The notes below the pieces were generated by a model, which made no database searches, was not told where the DNA came from, and saw only the letters and a program-made list of their open reading frames with translations. From contig LGRX02009792.1 of the NCBI GenBank assembly GCA_001247695.2, forward strand, positions 1 through 56,895: a stretch of DNA of 56,895 nucleotides, read 5' to 3'. The position numbers were made by a program, and so were the translations under genes. Shown piece after piece: positions 22,095-33,200 of this stretch; positions within the stretch are counted from its first letter, which is position 1, and every line of letters starts with the position of its first letter. This DNA is from Cymbomonas tetramitiformis (lineage: Eukaryota > Chlorophyta > Pyramimonadophyceae > Pyramimonadales > Pyramimonadaceae).

Positions 22095-22542
22095 CACTTA
22101 AAAGGCGATCTTTCATACTGTATAGCTGATATTCGCAGGCTTGTGGGTAGAGCTCGCTAAAAGGGGCACAACTTTCGCGTTACTCGTCCACTTACGCCCA
22201 TCTTGAAGTATGTGAGAGATGGGCGGCATACCTACTTGTGGATGCGTCCCCGGGGTTTACGAATCAATCCCTACTATGCGCAACGTCGCAGGTTACACAC
22301 GTCATGGACGAGGCGTTTACAGTGGAGCAGAGAAAATTCCTTCTTTTCGGTTTGGACAACCGGTGATATTTGAGTGTTTGATGACATTTTTGTTAAAGAA
22401 ATAGTTTCGCATATGTGTATACTCAATGGGGATACCATATACGCCTCACCGAGGTGCCTAATGCATCCACAATGTGCCGAAACGTGACTACATGCACAAT
22501 AGCAGATATTCATACTGTATTCCCCACATCGCCTTTTAAGTG
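22095..22542. mobile_element. MITE with TTAA target duplication (448 bp)
   Basis: Perfect inverted ends CACTTAAAAGGCGAT flanked by TTAA (22091-22094 and 22543-22546). Subterminal CATACTGTAT also occurs at both ends. No coding capacity. The ends differ from the TTAA element at 6481-7546, so it is a second family with the same target preference. Confidence 0.88.
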
Positions 22543-22546
22543 TTAA

Positions 22547-23486
22547 GTGTGGCGCACGGAATCGCTCTGGGACGTGAACATGATTATGAGATGAATTGAA
22601 CTGGAAATTTCAGCCCAAATCACCAACATAATGTATACCACGGACCACTGGTCAGAAGTTCAACGAACAAGCGGGCGTGGGCAACATATCAAACGCCGGA
22701 GCCGAACTTGCCGACGGTGAAACCTGAACCCTGCGGCTACACAGGCCCAGTCTGTCACACAACTTGGCAAGGTGTGGTGTCAACGGTATTGCGATAGTTA
22801 TAGTATCGAAATGTTCGTATTTGTCGATACGGAATCCGTACTTATCGAGATATTTCGTACCAATCGATCAAACCGCCCAATGGCATATCGACTATCGATC
22901 GGTAACTGCGAGTTTTTATCAGCGGATGATGACAGGAAGTATGACAGTCACCAGTAGCCTGATATGAAAACTGAGGTTTTCTGATTTGATGAAGGCTACA
23001 GGAGCTCCCTCGTGGACTGAGAGGGCCTCTTGCCCGGTGTTCTGTGAGTGTGTGGACTTTCGGCGAGAATTGCTCATTTCATTTTGCTGTATATAAGGCG
23101 TGGTCCCACCGACGGGAACCGATCGTGGCTTTGGTACCCGCTACCCCCTTGCTCGTTGCCCACGAATCACCCAAAAAATGTCAAACGGATGACCCGGTAA
23201 GTCCAGATTGCTTGGTCTCACCGACCTATACACACATCTCGACACACGTATTGTAAGCGGCCGTGCATGAAGCATTGGAGAGGTTTGCGTTCCCCAAACA
23301 TTTCCGCCATACAGTCCCTACTCGCTGGTCATATGCATATCTCAATTTTTGGCCAACAACTCTAAAATTAGTACATTTGGTCCTAAAGAACGCAATACAC
23401 CTGAGAGAAAGTGTGTGTGTATGAGCAGGAGCTAGCCCCAGGCATTCCATGTTATTTAGACCCCTGACACCTGTGTTCTAAGCAGT
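22547..23486. other. Non-genic stretch
   Basis: Open frames are short and unrecognised. A TCGATAC/ATCGATC-rich stretch (22795-22905) is the only visible structure. Confidence 0.5.
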
Positions 23487-23494
23487 GTCACTAC

Positions 23495-23947
23495 CAGAGG
23501 TATGCAGTTATGTAACCGGATAACCGGGCCAGTCACGTCGGTTACCGTTAAAAACCTATAAGGGTCAGGAAATCGGTCCAAAATTCGGTTGTAGTCATAT
23601 AACTATAAGGGTCGACATACCCATTATAGTTATCGCGTTGTATAACTGGGGAAACAATCCATCTGCTTATATGAGCAGATTTTCGGTATATGACCAATGA
23701 AATAACCGATATATCACAGTTATTTGGGCGAAATACCAGCAATGGTGTTGACTATTTTGGAGGATTACCGGCGATTTTGGAGTTACCATAAAAAACAGCA
23801 ACACAAAAATTCCGTCCCAACTAGTGAGCTACAAACGGTTATTTGGTTCCGGTTATATAACCGCGACATAATGATTATTTAGCAAAAAAGCACGGTTATA
23901 TAACCATAATGGTTATCTCAGAAATTCCCGATAAGGGCACACCTCTG
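23495..23947. mobile_element. hAT-type MITE (453 bp)
   Basis: Ends CAGAGGTATGC and (complement) CAGAGGTGTGC are flanked by GTCACTAC (23487-23494) and GTCACTAT (23948-23955), an 8-bp duplication with one change. The interior is built from GGTTATATAACCG-like palindromes. Ends starting CAG and 8-bp duplications are typical of hAT. It lies 36 bp past the stop codon of the TPR gene. Confidence 0.9.
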
Positions 23948-23983
23948 GTCACTATTCTCCTCATAGAGTTGCTGTACTGGAAT

Positions 23984-26900
23984 TCACTCACGAGTCTTGG
24001 ATAATTTAAATTCAGATCTTATCAATATATATAGGCAATATTCCGGCAGAACTAGCTTCAAATCGTTCAGGTATCTCAGTTGAGGGTTCACCAATGCCTT
24101 TATCAATGAACGGCCATGCACGAGAACTTCCGTTGACGACGTATGATGCATTTTCTGAGGGCGCTTACAGAACTTAAGACCGGCATCAACGTGACCGTCA
24201 AAAGCGGCCCGAAATGCTCTCGATCCAGAATCTGAATGGAGCGTGCAGACAAAAAAAAATGCAGTGCACGCCTCTGTTGTCAAAGCCATGCGGAAAATTA
24301 ATAAAAAATGAGGCTCTCCCACGATCCAACTTAGCATGTGCGCAATGCTCAGCTGACCTATCTCGCTCTCTGATTGAGTAGATACATTTTGCCTCACCAT
24401 TCACTTACAGGTGTATCCATGCGCTGAGTGACAAGGGAAATAAGATGGTGATCCGCCGACAAACTTCCCTTGTAGTTACGAAGCGCTTTCTTGAAGTGCT
24501 TTCGGGCGCCCCCCGCCCCGCCCCATGCCCCTTCCCGGCCCCCATCGGGAGCATCAATGCCATCGTAAGTATGCCCAAGTATGCCCAGGGAATCGAGATA
24601 TATCATAGATGAAATGAATATCTATATGTAAACAAGGATATCCCTACTAGGATCTGGATATGTATACCAATTTTTCTTTCCCGAAACATCAAGTAAAGCG
24701 GGATATTGAAACTAATATCAAGCCTCAGGCTAAGTAGAATTCTTGGTTGCTGACGAGAGATCGCAGGGAAGCCAGCAACCACATGCATTACGATCTGGAC
24801 GGGTTTTGGCAAGCGAAGACCAACCCGGCAATACCATATTTGGGAGAAGAACTGCAGCTGGAGCATGGTCCTATCAGCTGACCAATGCAGGAATCACACA
24901 AGGCAGAGCAACTCCAGAGCCCAGGGCTTACCGAGTGAGACCCCATCAGCTTCATCATGATGCCCATGTTGTGCAGTGTGTCTCCCACATTCTGCCACAC
25001 CCACAATGTCCCGGCGACATGTGAACTCCGCAGCGCCCAACCAATCCGCGCGCTTCGCATACCGGAGCTCCCATGCCGTCGAGACACTCTCTGCCCGCCT
25101 GTCACCACTGCCATAATCGTGAAGGCCCCACCATATCCAATCGCTGCTTGCCTCACGAAGATGGGATTGACTCAATGCACCGTTCCAGGGCAGTTTCGAA
25201 ACTCGGAGCGCAATCAACTGTTAACAACACTCTGGGACCTACTACCGCCCCGCCATACAAGCCGAGGCTCCCCGGGAGGGGTAAGGCGCTGCTTGGGGCA
25301 CAGGTGCGAGGTCTATAAGAACGCACCGTTGCCGCTCACGTCACAACTGTGAGGGTCATAGACAGGCCCGCTAACGACACAAATATCACATCGGTGCACA
25401 GGCGAGGGCCACACGTCTCATTATAGGTGGATTTCACAGAGGTGGCAAACGAAGGTTGAGCTAAGCAAGGTTGCATGCCCCACATCAGCTGGCAGGGGCT
25501 GATGCGCTCCATCAGTGGGAAGGGCCTGATGCACCCCATAGCCGTCAGCGGGCTAGCCGTCAGCGGGCTAGCCGTCAGCGGGCTAGCCATCAGCGGGCTA
25601 GCCATTAGCGGGCTAGCCATCAGCGGGCTACCTTGTGATCGGGACCGAATAGCCTCTCCTCGATTTCTAGTGCCTGCATGAGCAGAAGGCGCTGCGATGA
25701 GTAGGGATTTCCCTCTCGTCCAGGCACTACGCGAGGGCTGAGGCAAGAGATGCATCAACAACCATCGATTTCCCTCTCGTCCAGGCACTACGCGAGGGCT
25801 GAGGCAAGAGATGCATCAACAACCATCGATTTCCCTCTCGTCCAGGCACTACGCGAGGGCTGAGGCAAGAGATGCATCAACTACCGTCGATTTCCCTCTC
25901 GTCCAGGCACTACGCGAGGGCTGAGGCAAGAGATGCATCAACAACCGTCGATGCCCTACCATCCAAACACCCGTAGAGATTGCCGCGTGAGCATTTGAGG
26001 AAGAGTGTGTTCACATTGCGACGTCATGTCTCATGCCTTGGCGGTGGTGACGGAACAGGAGTGATTACATGAGAGCTAGATCATTGTGGGGGCTGCGTCA
26101 CACGATTTGGCAAGCCGCAGGGCCGCATGCGCAGACCTGGTTGAGCAGCGGCACGGCGTCTTCATATCTCCGCATCCTACACAACACGAGCTCACCACCA
26201 TACTGCTGTCACCACAATGCCATGTGCTAGATGCCAGCTCCCATAGAATCACATCCATATGCCAGGCGTGAGGTGCCCGTCACCCACTGCCTTGGCCTGC
26301 AGCGAATCAGCCTCTGCTCTTCCTCTCCTCACTGCACCCGCTAGGATGCCTACCTGCCGTAAGCTGCTGCCAAATCTGCCAGGCTGGCAGCAACTAGATG
26401 GTCTTGGGGCTCCCCAAGCGGATTTACATTCTGCATGGCACCCCTCGACAGCCCACCGACAGCATCGCCATCGGAGCATTCAATGATTGTGCACTTCCCC
26501 AAAAAGGCACTCAACTTAGGGGAACACTGCGGAAAGCAGGCAGCGGGGCATCCTATAGAGTCCACCGCAGCGGGGCACCAGCATCCCCCAGACCGCTCAG
26601 GCACGCAAACAACAACTGTGAGTAGTGAGCAGCACGCTTTGTATTCTCAGCCTCAGTTTTGTGCACGACGTCGAGCTGAAAGCTGCGGGGTCCACCTTCT
26701 CGTTTATTTTTAGGGCGCGGTTGAGATACGCCAGACCCCTGGCATGCCGTCCCTGGATGCTGTGCAGATTGCCCAACACCTGCGCCTCCCCACGCCCATC
26801 TTCCCGCTTTGCCCGATCACTTGCGGCAGCCTTGATGATCCCCACCTTGATGATCCCCTCCCCGCGCCACCTGTCTCTTCCATCCTGATGGACGGCCCAG

Positions 26901-28922
26901 AGCTGCCCTGCCAACATGATGAACGGCCCAGAGCTGCGCATGAAATTGAATGCAGCTTCTCAAAGAGCACATGCGGGATTCTCCCTGGCAGCGCTCACAC
27001 CTGCACCTCGTGAGCAATGTCGGGAGACAGCTGGCCCTGCTCCGCCTCCTTCAGATCCAAGCACTGCTCCAGCACCTCGATGCGCCTATCAATCTTCCCC
27101 TGCCCTCCAGCCTCCGTCGTCGCACCATCAGCATCGTCTCCGCGCAGGGAGCCACGCTGATCCACCATCACACCATACGGGTCCGCCCTTCAGGGGTTGA
27201 AAGGGTGAAGAGGTGAGCGGATGAACGGGCCCGGGGGGTGAGCGGATGAACGGGCCCGGGGGGTGAGCGGATGAAAAAGTGACGTTCATTAGAGCTCGTT
27301 TCAAGACATTCCTCGGCCATCCGCACCCTTGGCGCACAAGGAGCAGCCCATCAGCATGCAGCAGCCCGGCACACCTGATAGCCATAGATCTGCCCCGCTC
27401 GCTGCAGCGCTTGTGTCCGCTCGAAGTTGGTGCTCTTTGGATTATCTGCGTCACCAGCCACCTCGCTCACCTGCCCACGCGTGTGCCCTTACCCAAACAT
27501 CGCCCGCTTTCCCTCCCCTAAAGCCTACTGAAGCCCCCTAAAGCCCCCTCTAAAGGAATCTATGTGGCGGCGCTGAAACCTCGCACCGGGATACGCGCAC
27601 GGGTTTAGCAGGCGCACCTACAATCTCGACGAATCCGCGCTCCATCTCGTCCACGATCCACTCCTATAGCAAGCCATTCCCACCGTGCCACCGCCCCCTT
27701 GGCATCCACGTGCCTGGAAATCTTTCATGACCCCGTGCTGTACCGCCCGGATAGGGCACCAGATGCAAAGGCTGTTAGCCCCTTGAGGTCGCCAATGGCA
27801 CTGCCTCGCTGCTCTCTGCCCGTCACTCCCAGGGTGTCATATCGCCAATACTCGCAGAAGCTGACCTGAAACAATGTGAGCGTGACACAGGAGGATGCCC
27901 AACGCACCTCATCCTTTCAACCCTAATTCCGCTTGTGGCTGAAGACCGCATACGCAGGACATATCCAACCCTAATTCCGCTTGCAGACGAATACCACAGA
28001 CGCTGGACATATCCGACCCTAGTCCCGCTTGCAGACGAATACCGAGAGCTGGACATATCAACCTAATTCCGCGCAGGCAGGCCACCACAGACACTGGACA
28101 TATCCGACCCTAGTTCCGCTTGCAGACGAATACCACAGACGCTGGACATATCTGACCCTAATTCCGCTTGCAGACGTACACCGCATACGCTGGACATCAT
28201 TACAATGGTCGGTGTGCACTGCTTGTAGCCGCCGCTACAAGAAAGGTGCCAGCAGCAGGCTCGCATCCGCGTGACCATGGGGGAGGGGGCCGTCGAGATG
28301 AAACCCTGCAGCTCCTCACTCCTCGGAGCATCGGAATGACGTGGCAGCAGCTCCTCACTCCTCGGAGCATCGGAATGACGTGGCAGCAGCTCCTCACTCC
28401 TCGGAGCATCGGAATGACGTGGCAGCAGCTCCTCACTCCTCAGAGCATCGGAATGACGTGGCAGCAGCTCCTCGCTCCTCGGAGCATCGGAATGGCGTGG
28501 CAGCAGCTCACTCCTCCTCGGAGCATCGGAATGACGTGGCAGCAGCTCCTCCTCCTCGGAGCATCGGAATGACGCGCGCGCTCCTCCTCCTCGGAGCATC
28601 GTAATGACGTGGCAGCAGCTCCTCACTCCTCGGAGCATCGGAATGACGTGGCAGCAGCTCCTCACTCCTCGGAGCATCGGAATGACGTGGCAGCAGCTGT
28701 AACAGTTTTGAATAAAATTGGATTATGAATGTACAGCTTGTTGGTCAAGTAAAGAAACTCTTCTTTTGAACCTCGGCAGGCGGAGTGTGTGCACCTCGGC
28801 TCTGCTTTGGAAACGCAAGCGTGACGGGACGACTATGGCACCTTTTGCACCGGCCAATCGGGAGGGTGCGGAGACGTGCTTCCCCTTGGATTCTTCGCCG
28901 CACAAGCCGCATGAAACATACG
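23984..28922 (-). CDS. TPR-repeat protein, kinesin-light-chain-like, 11 exons (5' end not found)
   Basis: Exons, all minus and all joining in phase (sum 307 codons): 28922-28842, 27865-27760, 27445-27375, 27099-27001, 26779-26696, 26430-26354, 26176-26137, 25673-25632, 24991-24932, 24498-24409, 24154-23984. Each intron runs GT to AG. The joined protein shows consecutive tetratricopeptide repeats, with RAGQIYGYQGKIDRRIEVLE, VLGNLHSIQGRHARGLAYLN, LGEPQDHLVAASLADLAAAY, MRRYEDAVPLLNQALEIEER, FGPDH and NVGDTLHNMG. The LGxxH/GPDH spacing is that of kinesin-light-chain-type TPRs, usually protein-binding scaffolds. No enzymatic domain was seen, so partner and pathway are unknown. Exons are tiny (40-171 bp) and cut single repeats into three pieces. 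The first two exons are less certain, and the start codon lies upstream or was missed. Several introns hold minisatellites. Confidence 0.78.
25541..25630. repeat. 15-bp minisatellite in TPR intron
   Basis: Six units of GCCGTCAGCGGGCTA with few changes, lying within 2 bp of the donor side of the 42-bp exon 25632-25673. Confidence 0.93.
25706..25951. repeat. 61-bp minisatellite in TPR intron
   Basis: Four near-identical units containing CCAGGCACTACGCGAGGGCT and GAGATGCATCAAC. Confidence 0.93.
27203..27277. repeat. 25-bp minisatellite in TPR intron
   Basis: Three units of GAGCGGATGAACGGGCCCGG plus G-run, in the intron between exons 27375-27445 and 27001-27099. Confidence 0.9.
27905..28195. repeat. 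~49-bp minisatellite in TPR intron
   Basis: About five degenerate units with ATTCCGCTTGCAGACGAATA and GCTGGACATATC, upstream of exon 27760-27865. Confidence 0.85.
28305..28700. repeat. 39-bp minisatellite in TPR intron
   Basis: About ten units of CAGCTCCTCACTCCTCGGAG followed by CATCGGAATGACGTGG. Long open frames on both strands here are products of the repeat. Confidence 0.95.
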
Positions 28923-28944
28923 CTGTTGCAACACCCAGTCGCTT

Positions 28945-29515
28945 CCTTCCACATTAGCCCCACTGCCCCTCCTTCCACATTAGCCCCACTGCCCCTCCTT
29001 CCACATTAGCCCCACTGCCCCTCCTTCCACATTAGCCCCACTACCCCTCCTTCCGCATTAGCGCCACCTCCTTCCACAATAGCCCACTGCCCTCCTTCCA
29101 CATTAGCCCCTACCCCTCCTTCCGCGTGGCCCCACTACCCCTCCTTCACATTAGCCCCCTTTGCCCCTCCTTCCACGTAGCCCCACTATCCCTCCTTCCA
29201 CATTAGCCCCACTGCCCCTCCTTCCACAATAGCCCTACCCCTCCTTCCCAGTGAGCCCCTGCCCTTCCTTCCCATTAGCCCCATGCCCCTCCTTCGCATT
29301 AGCCCCACTACCCCTCCTTCCGCATTAGCCCCACTGCCCCTCCTTCCACATTAGCCCCACTGCCCCTCCTTCCACAATAGCCCCACTACCCCTCCTTCCA
29401 CATTAGCCCACTGCCCCTCCTTCCACATTAGCCCCTGCCCCTCCTTCCACATTAGCCCAACTACCCCTCCTTCCACAATAGCCCCACTGCCCCTCCTTCC
29501 ATATTAGCCCACTGA
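28945..29515. repeat. 25-bp minisatellite
   Basis: About 23 units of CCCCTCCTTCCACATTAGCC plus CCACTG, just upstream of the first recognised TPR exon. The C/T-rich strand is constant over about 570 bp. Confidence 0.95.
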
Positions 29516-29679
29516 TCCGTGCGGGCTGTGACCTGAAATACGCGGCGCCTTGTGTTTCCATGGTCGCCCTGCAAGGCCGTACGCCTCCCTTAAGTCTCAG
29601 TCTCTATTCTCAGCCGCGTCACCACGCCATTCATTGCCGCATGCCCTGAAGATGGCGACTGCAATCTCATACATGTGGC

Positions 29680-30245
29680 TATACCACTAGATGCGGAGAT
29701 TATCCAAGCCATGTGGCTATACCATTAGATGCGGAAATTATCCAAGCCATGTGGCTATACCATTCGATGCGGAGAATATCCAAGCCATCTGGCTATACCA
29801 TTCGATGCGGAGAATATCCAAGCCATCTGGCTATACCATTCGATGGAGATTATCAACCATGTGGCTATGCCATTCGATACGGAGAATATCCAAGCCATGT
29901 GGCTATACCGTTCGATGCGGAGAATATCCAAGCCATGTGGCTATGCCATTCGATGCGGAGAATATCCAAGCCATGTGGCTATACCATTAGATGCATAGAA
30001 TATCCAAGTCATATGGCTATACCGTGACATGCGGAGAATATCCAAGTCATATGGCTATACCATTCGATGCGGAGAATATCCAAGCCATGTGGCTATACCA
30101 TGACATGCGGAGAATATCCAAGTCATATGGGTGTACCATGACATGCGGAGAATATCCAAGTCACATGGGTGTACCATGACATGCGGAGAATTTTCACATT
30201 ATATAGGTGTACCATGACATGCGGAGAATAGTCAAGTCATATGGC
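29680..30245. repeat. 38-39 bp minisatellite between TPR and glycosyltransferase genes
   Basis: About 14 units with GCGGAGAATATCCAAGCCAT and GTGGCTATACCATTCGAT. It ends about 40 bp from the glycosyltransferase stop codon. Confidence 0.95.
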
Positions 30246-30284
30246 TAGCCTTGCCAGTGGGGGTACACAGGGAGAGTGAGTGAG

Positions 30285-33200
30285 TTACAGGCAGAACATA
30301 GAAGGAAGGTTTGTGTGGAGTAATGCCATGAGATGTATGACTGGTTGCTGCTGGGGAGACTTCCAGGTATCATAAAATGGCGGCTCTGAGTTGAACGCTG
30401 TCGCCTACTCCATCCACCCAACCATCACCAGTCATTCAGTTTCAAACCGAAGATCATGTGCAGGGTAACCCATGGATGCCCCGACGCCCGTGGCGCTAAC
30501 CGACGTTACACGCGACCCGTGGATGCCCCGCGATGCCCGTGGCGCTAGCCGACGTTACATGCAACCCGTGGATGCCCCGCAACGCCCATGGCGCTAGCTG
30601 ACATTGCATCCAACCCGTGGATGCCCCACGACGCCCAAGGTGCTAGCCGACGTTACATGCAACCCGTGGAATGTACGCACCGGAAGGACTTTGGTGTGAG
30701 CCTGCACGTTCAGGCTGTTGCTTTCCCACAGCTGGTCGAAAACGTACTGGTCTGGGGCACCCTGCGGGCATTCATCGGCCGCCACGTCAACCCTCAGCTG
30801 CTTAAAAGAGAGCGCCGCTTTCCTCCGCCCTCCGAGCGACCCGCCCGGACCCCATGTACTCTCATCCATCCAGGTTCCCTTCCATAGGGTCCAGGTTCCC
30901 TTCCATAGGGTCCAGAATCCCGTAGGGTCCAGGTTCTGCTCAAAGACGTTTGGCAGTGACAAGCAGGGAAACCTTCGGAGCAGTGGCTTCCCTGGCCAGT
31001 GCTTCGAGGCACAGCGAGTCTCACAGACCAGGGCAAAGGCCTTCAGGTTTTCACATCATACCATGTTCGCTCTGTCGATTTATGGATGGATATTCCTCAT
31101 CTAAACAGTTTTAAGGGACAAGCCCGGAGGTTGCTTGTGCCAGTTGTCTCTGCCTTGTAAATGTACGAGGTTGCGTTCAGTCTCAAGGACCAAGTTGAGA
31201 GCTTCCAGTACTCCCTCTGGCACTGCGTTGTGGCAGCAAAAAGCTCGGAGGAGTCTCAGGGAGAAGGACGAATGTTCTTGAGCAGACGCTTACCATGGCA
31301 ACTGTCTTGTGGCTGTACCATGCTCGAAGCAGACTGAGGGACCATTCACTTTTGCGGAAAATCATTGCGCCTGCGTACTCTTGGTGCCCGATTCAGCAGA
31401 GGGACCTCCCACGCCCTCGAAGTGCCATGAGGAATGCAATCAGTATGAGAAACAGACATGTACGCGACTGATCACAATGCTGCACGCGCAAACCGCGATA
31501 CCAAACAGAAGCTCCTAACATGCAACTCACAGTCAGTGAGTGAGTCACACGGGACGGATCGAGAGGCCAACCCAGATCACAATGCTGCACACGTAAACCT
31601 AGGCCGCTTTTCCAGCAGGAGGATCCAAGCGTCTAGGGGTACCTGAATTGATAACGTTATTAGTCTCGAGGTTCGCCTCTCGACACACAATAAGATCTGA
31701 GCCTGGGTACTCCGCCTGAGCCAGCTTTCCGGCACATGATCAGTTCCTTCACGAGAGAAAATAGCATCAATGGCTTGAGCATTACTACTGTCTTGGTGCA
31801 TGAGAGGCTGTCCCATACCGAGCTTGCTCAAATCGAATACTCTATCACTGAACTTCTGTGACGTGCACAGGTTGGCAGCCGGTGAATACGCCTGTCACTG
31901 AACTTCTGTGACGTGCACAGGTTGGCAGCCAGTGAATACGCCCTCACTGATCTCCCTGCTGCTCCACTACAAATTTTCCTGGAGCATGTTTTCGCCACTC
32001 GTCACACATGACAAACCTGAGAGTACTGCATAGTTCTGTGCAGCAGAGACTCATGAGAGTCATATGTGCCCCTTGTCACCATGATACATTGACAACAGAG
32101 GCTCGTGGCTTGCAAGTGTGTGCATGTCGCCGTGGAACATATTCTCTTATCATGCCTCTGAGTCGTCGCGGAACATATTCTCTTAACATGCCTCTGGACC
32201 CCGAGTCGCCGTGGAACATATTCTCTTAACATGCCTCTGGGCCCCGAGTTGCCGTGAAACATACTCTCTTATCATGCCTCTGAGTCGCCGTGGAACATCC
32301 ACGCCTTCATCTCCTGTATCTATCAGATTTCCAGTAACGAATGCGCACAGGTGAGCAAGTGGCCCGGACACGGTGCCGCCCGGCCACTGTGCAGGTGAGC
32401 AAGTGGCCCGGACACGGTGCCGCCCGGCCACTGTAGCCTTTGCAGCAGCTTCGAGGGTGCTTTCGCGGGAACTGCACCGCGAACTGCCGAACATCGAAGT
32501 GATGGCCGACCATGACGGCATCGGCATCAAGCCAAAACACGTACTCGACCTCCGGTCGTAAGAGCACCGCCTCGATGGAGGGCACCTGCGAGGGGGCAGC
32601 CGTTGTCTTTCCTGGTGGGTTTTCAACAAGACTGGGGCAGTAACGCCATGCAAAGCACAAGGGGTTTACTTTCTTTTCCCTCTCTCCATATTTCCCATGC
32701 TCCGTTGCGTCATCCCTCACTCAAGAGTTCCGGAAGCTGTGACTTGGCAGCTTCTCGAAAACCATTTTCATTACCGCAATATCCATATCAGAAACCATAT
32801 TGAACGAAAAGCAGAAATGACGAGCGATCCAACCCTCAGGTCACTCCCAGGCACAAAGAAGCTCGCTGAAAGATTCTGTGACGTTATGTCAAGAAGAAAG
32901 TGCCTCTCCTTGCCTTGCCAAAGCGATTGTCGACACCCTTCTCTTCAAGGGTAAGTGCCGGATGATTCTCGCTGATAACAATGAATTCATAGCCGTGTGA
33001 CTTGGCCCACATCGCGTTCACTGCGGCAGAGTACTGTGCCCAATCTCGAACCTGGCCTCATAACACCGCGGACCCCCTCCGATCCGATACCTTGGTTTCC
33101 TTTGGGAGTTTCACGAGGCAGTCTGAAAGTGGAGCATACGATCTCCAACACTCCCCGACCTTCCTTACTCTCGATGTCACCTAACAACACAACGTATGCA

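Noticed and set aside
28063..28677. 204-codon frame on the minus strand with repeated ELLPRHSDAPRSE
   Set aside because: Product of the 39-bp minisatellite; the opposite strand is equally open.
29691..30179. Frames of about 100 codons with repeated AIPFDAENIQAMWLYH
   Set aside because: Product of the 38-39 bp minisatellite.
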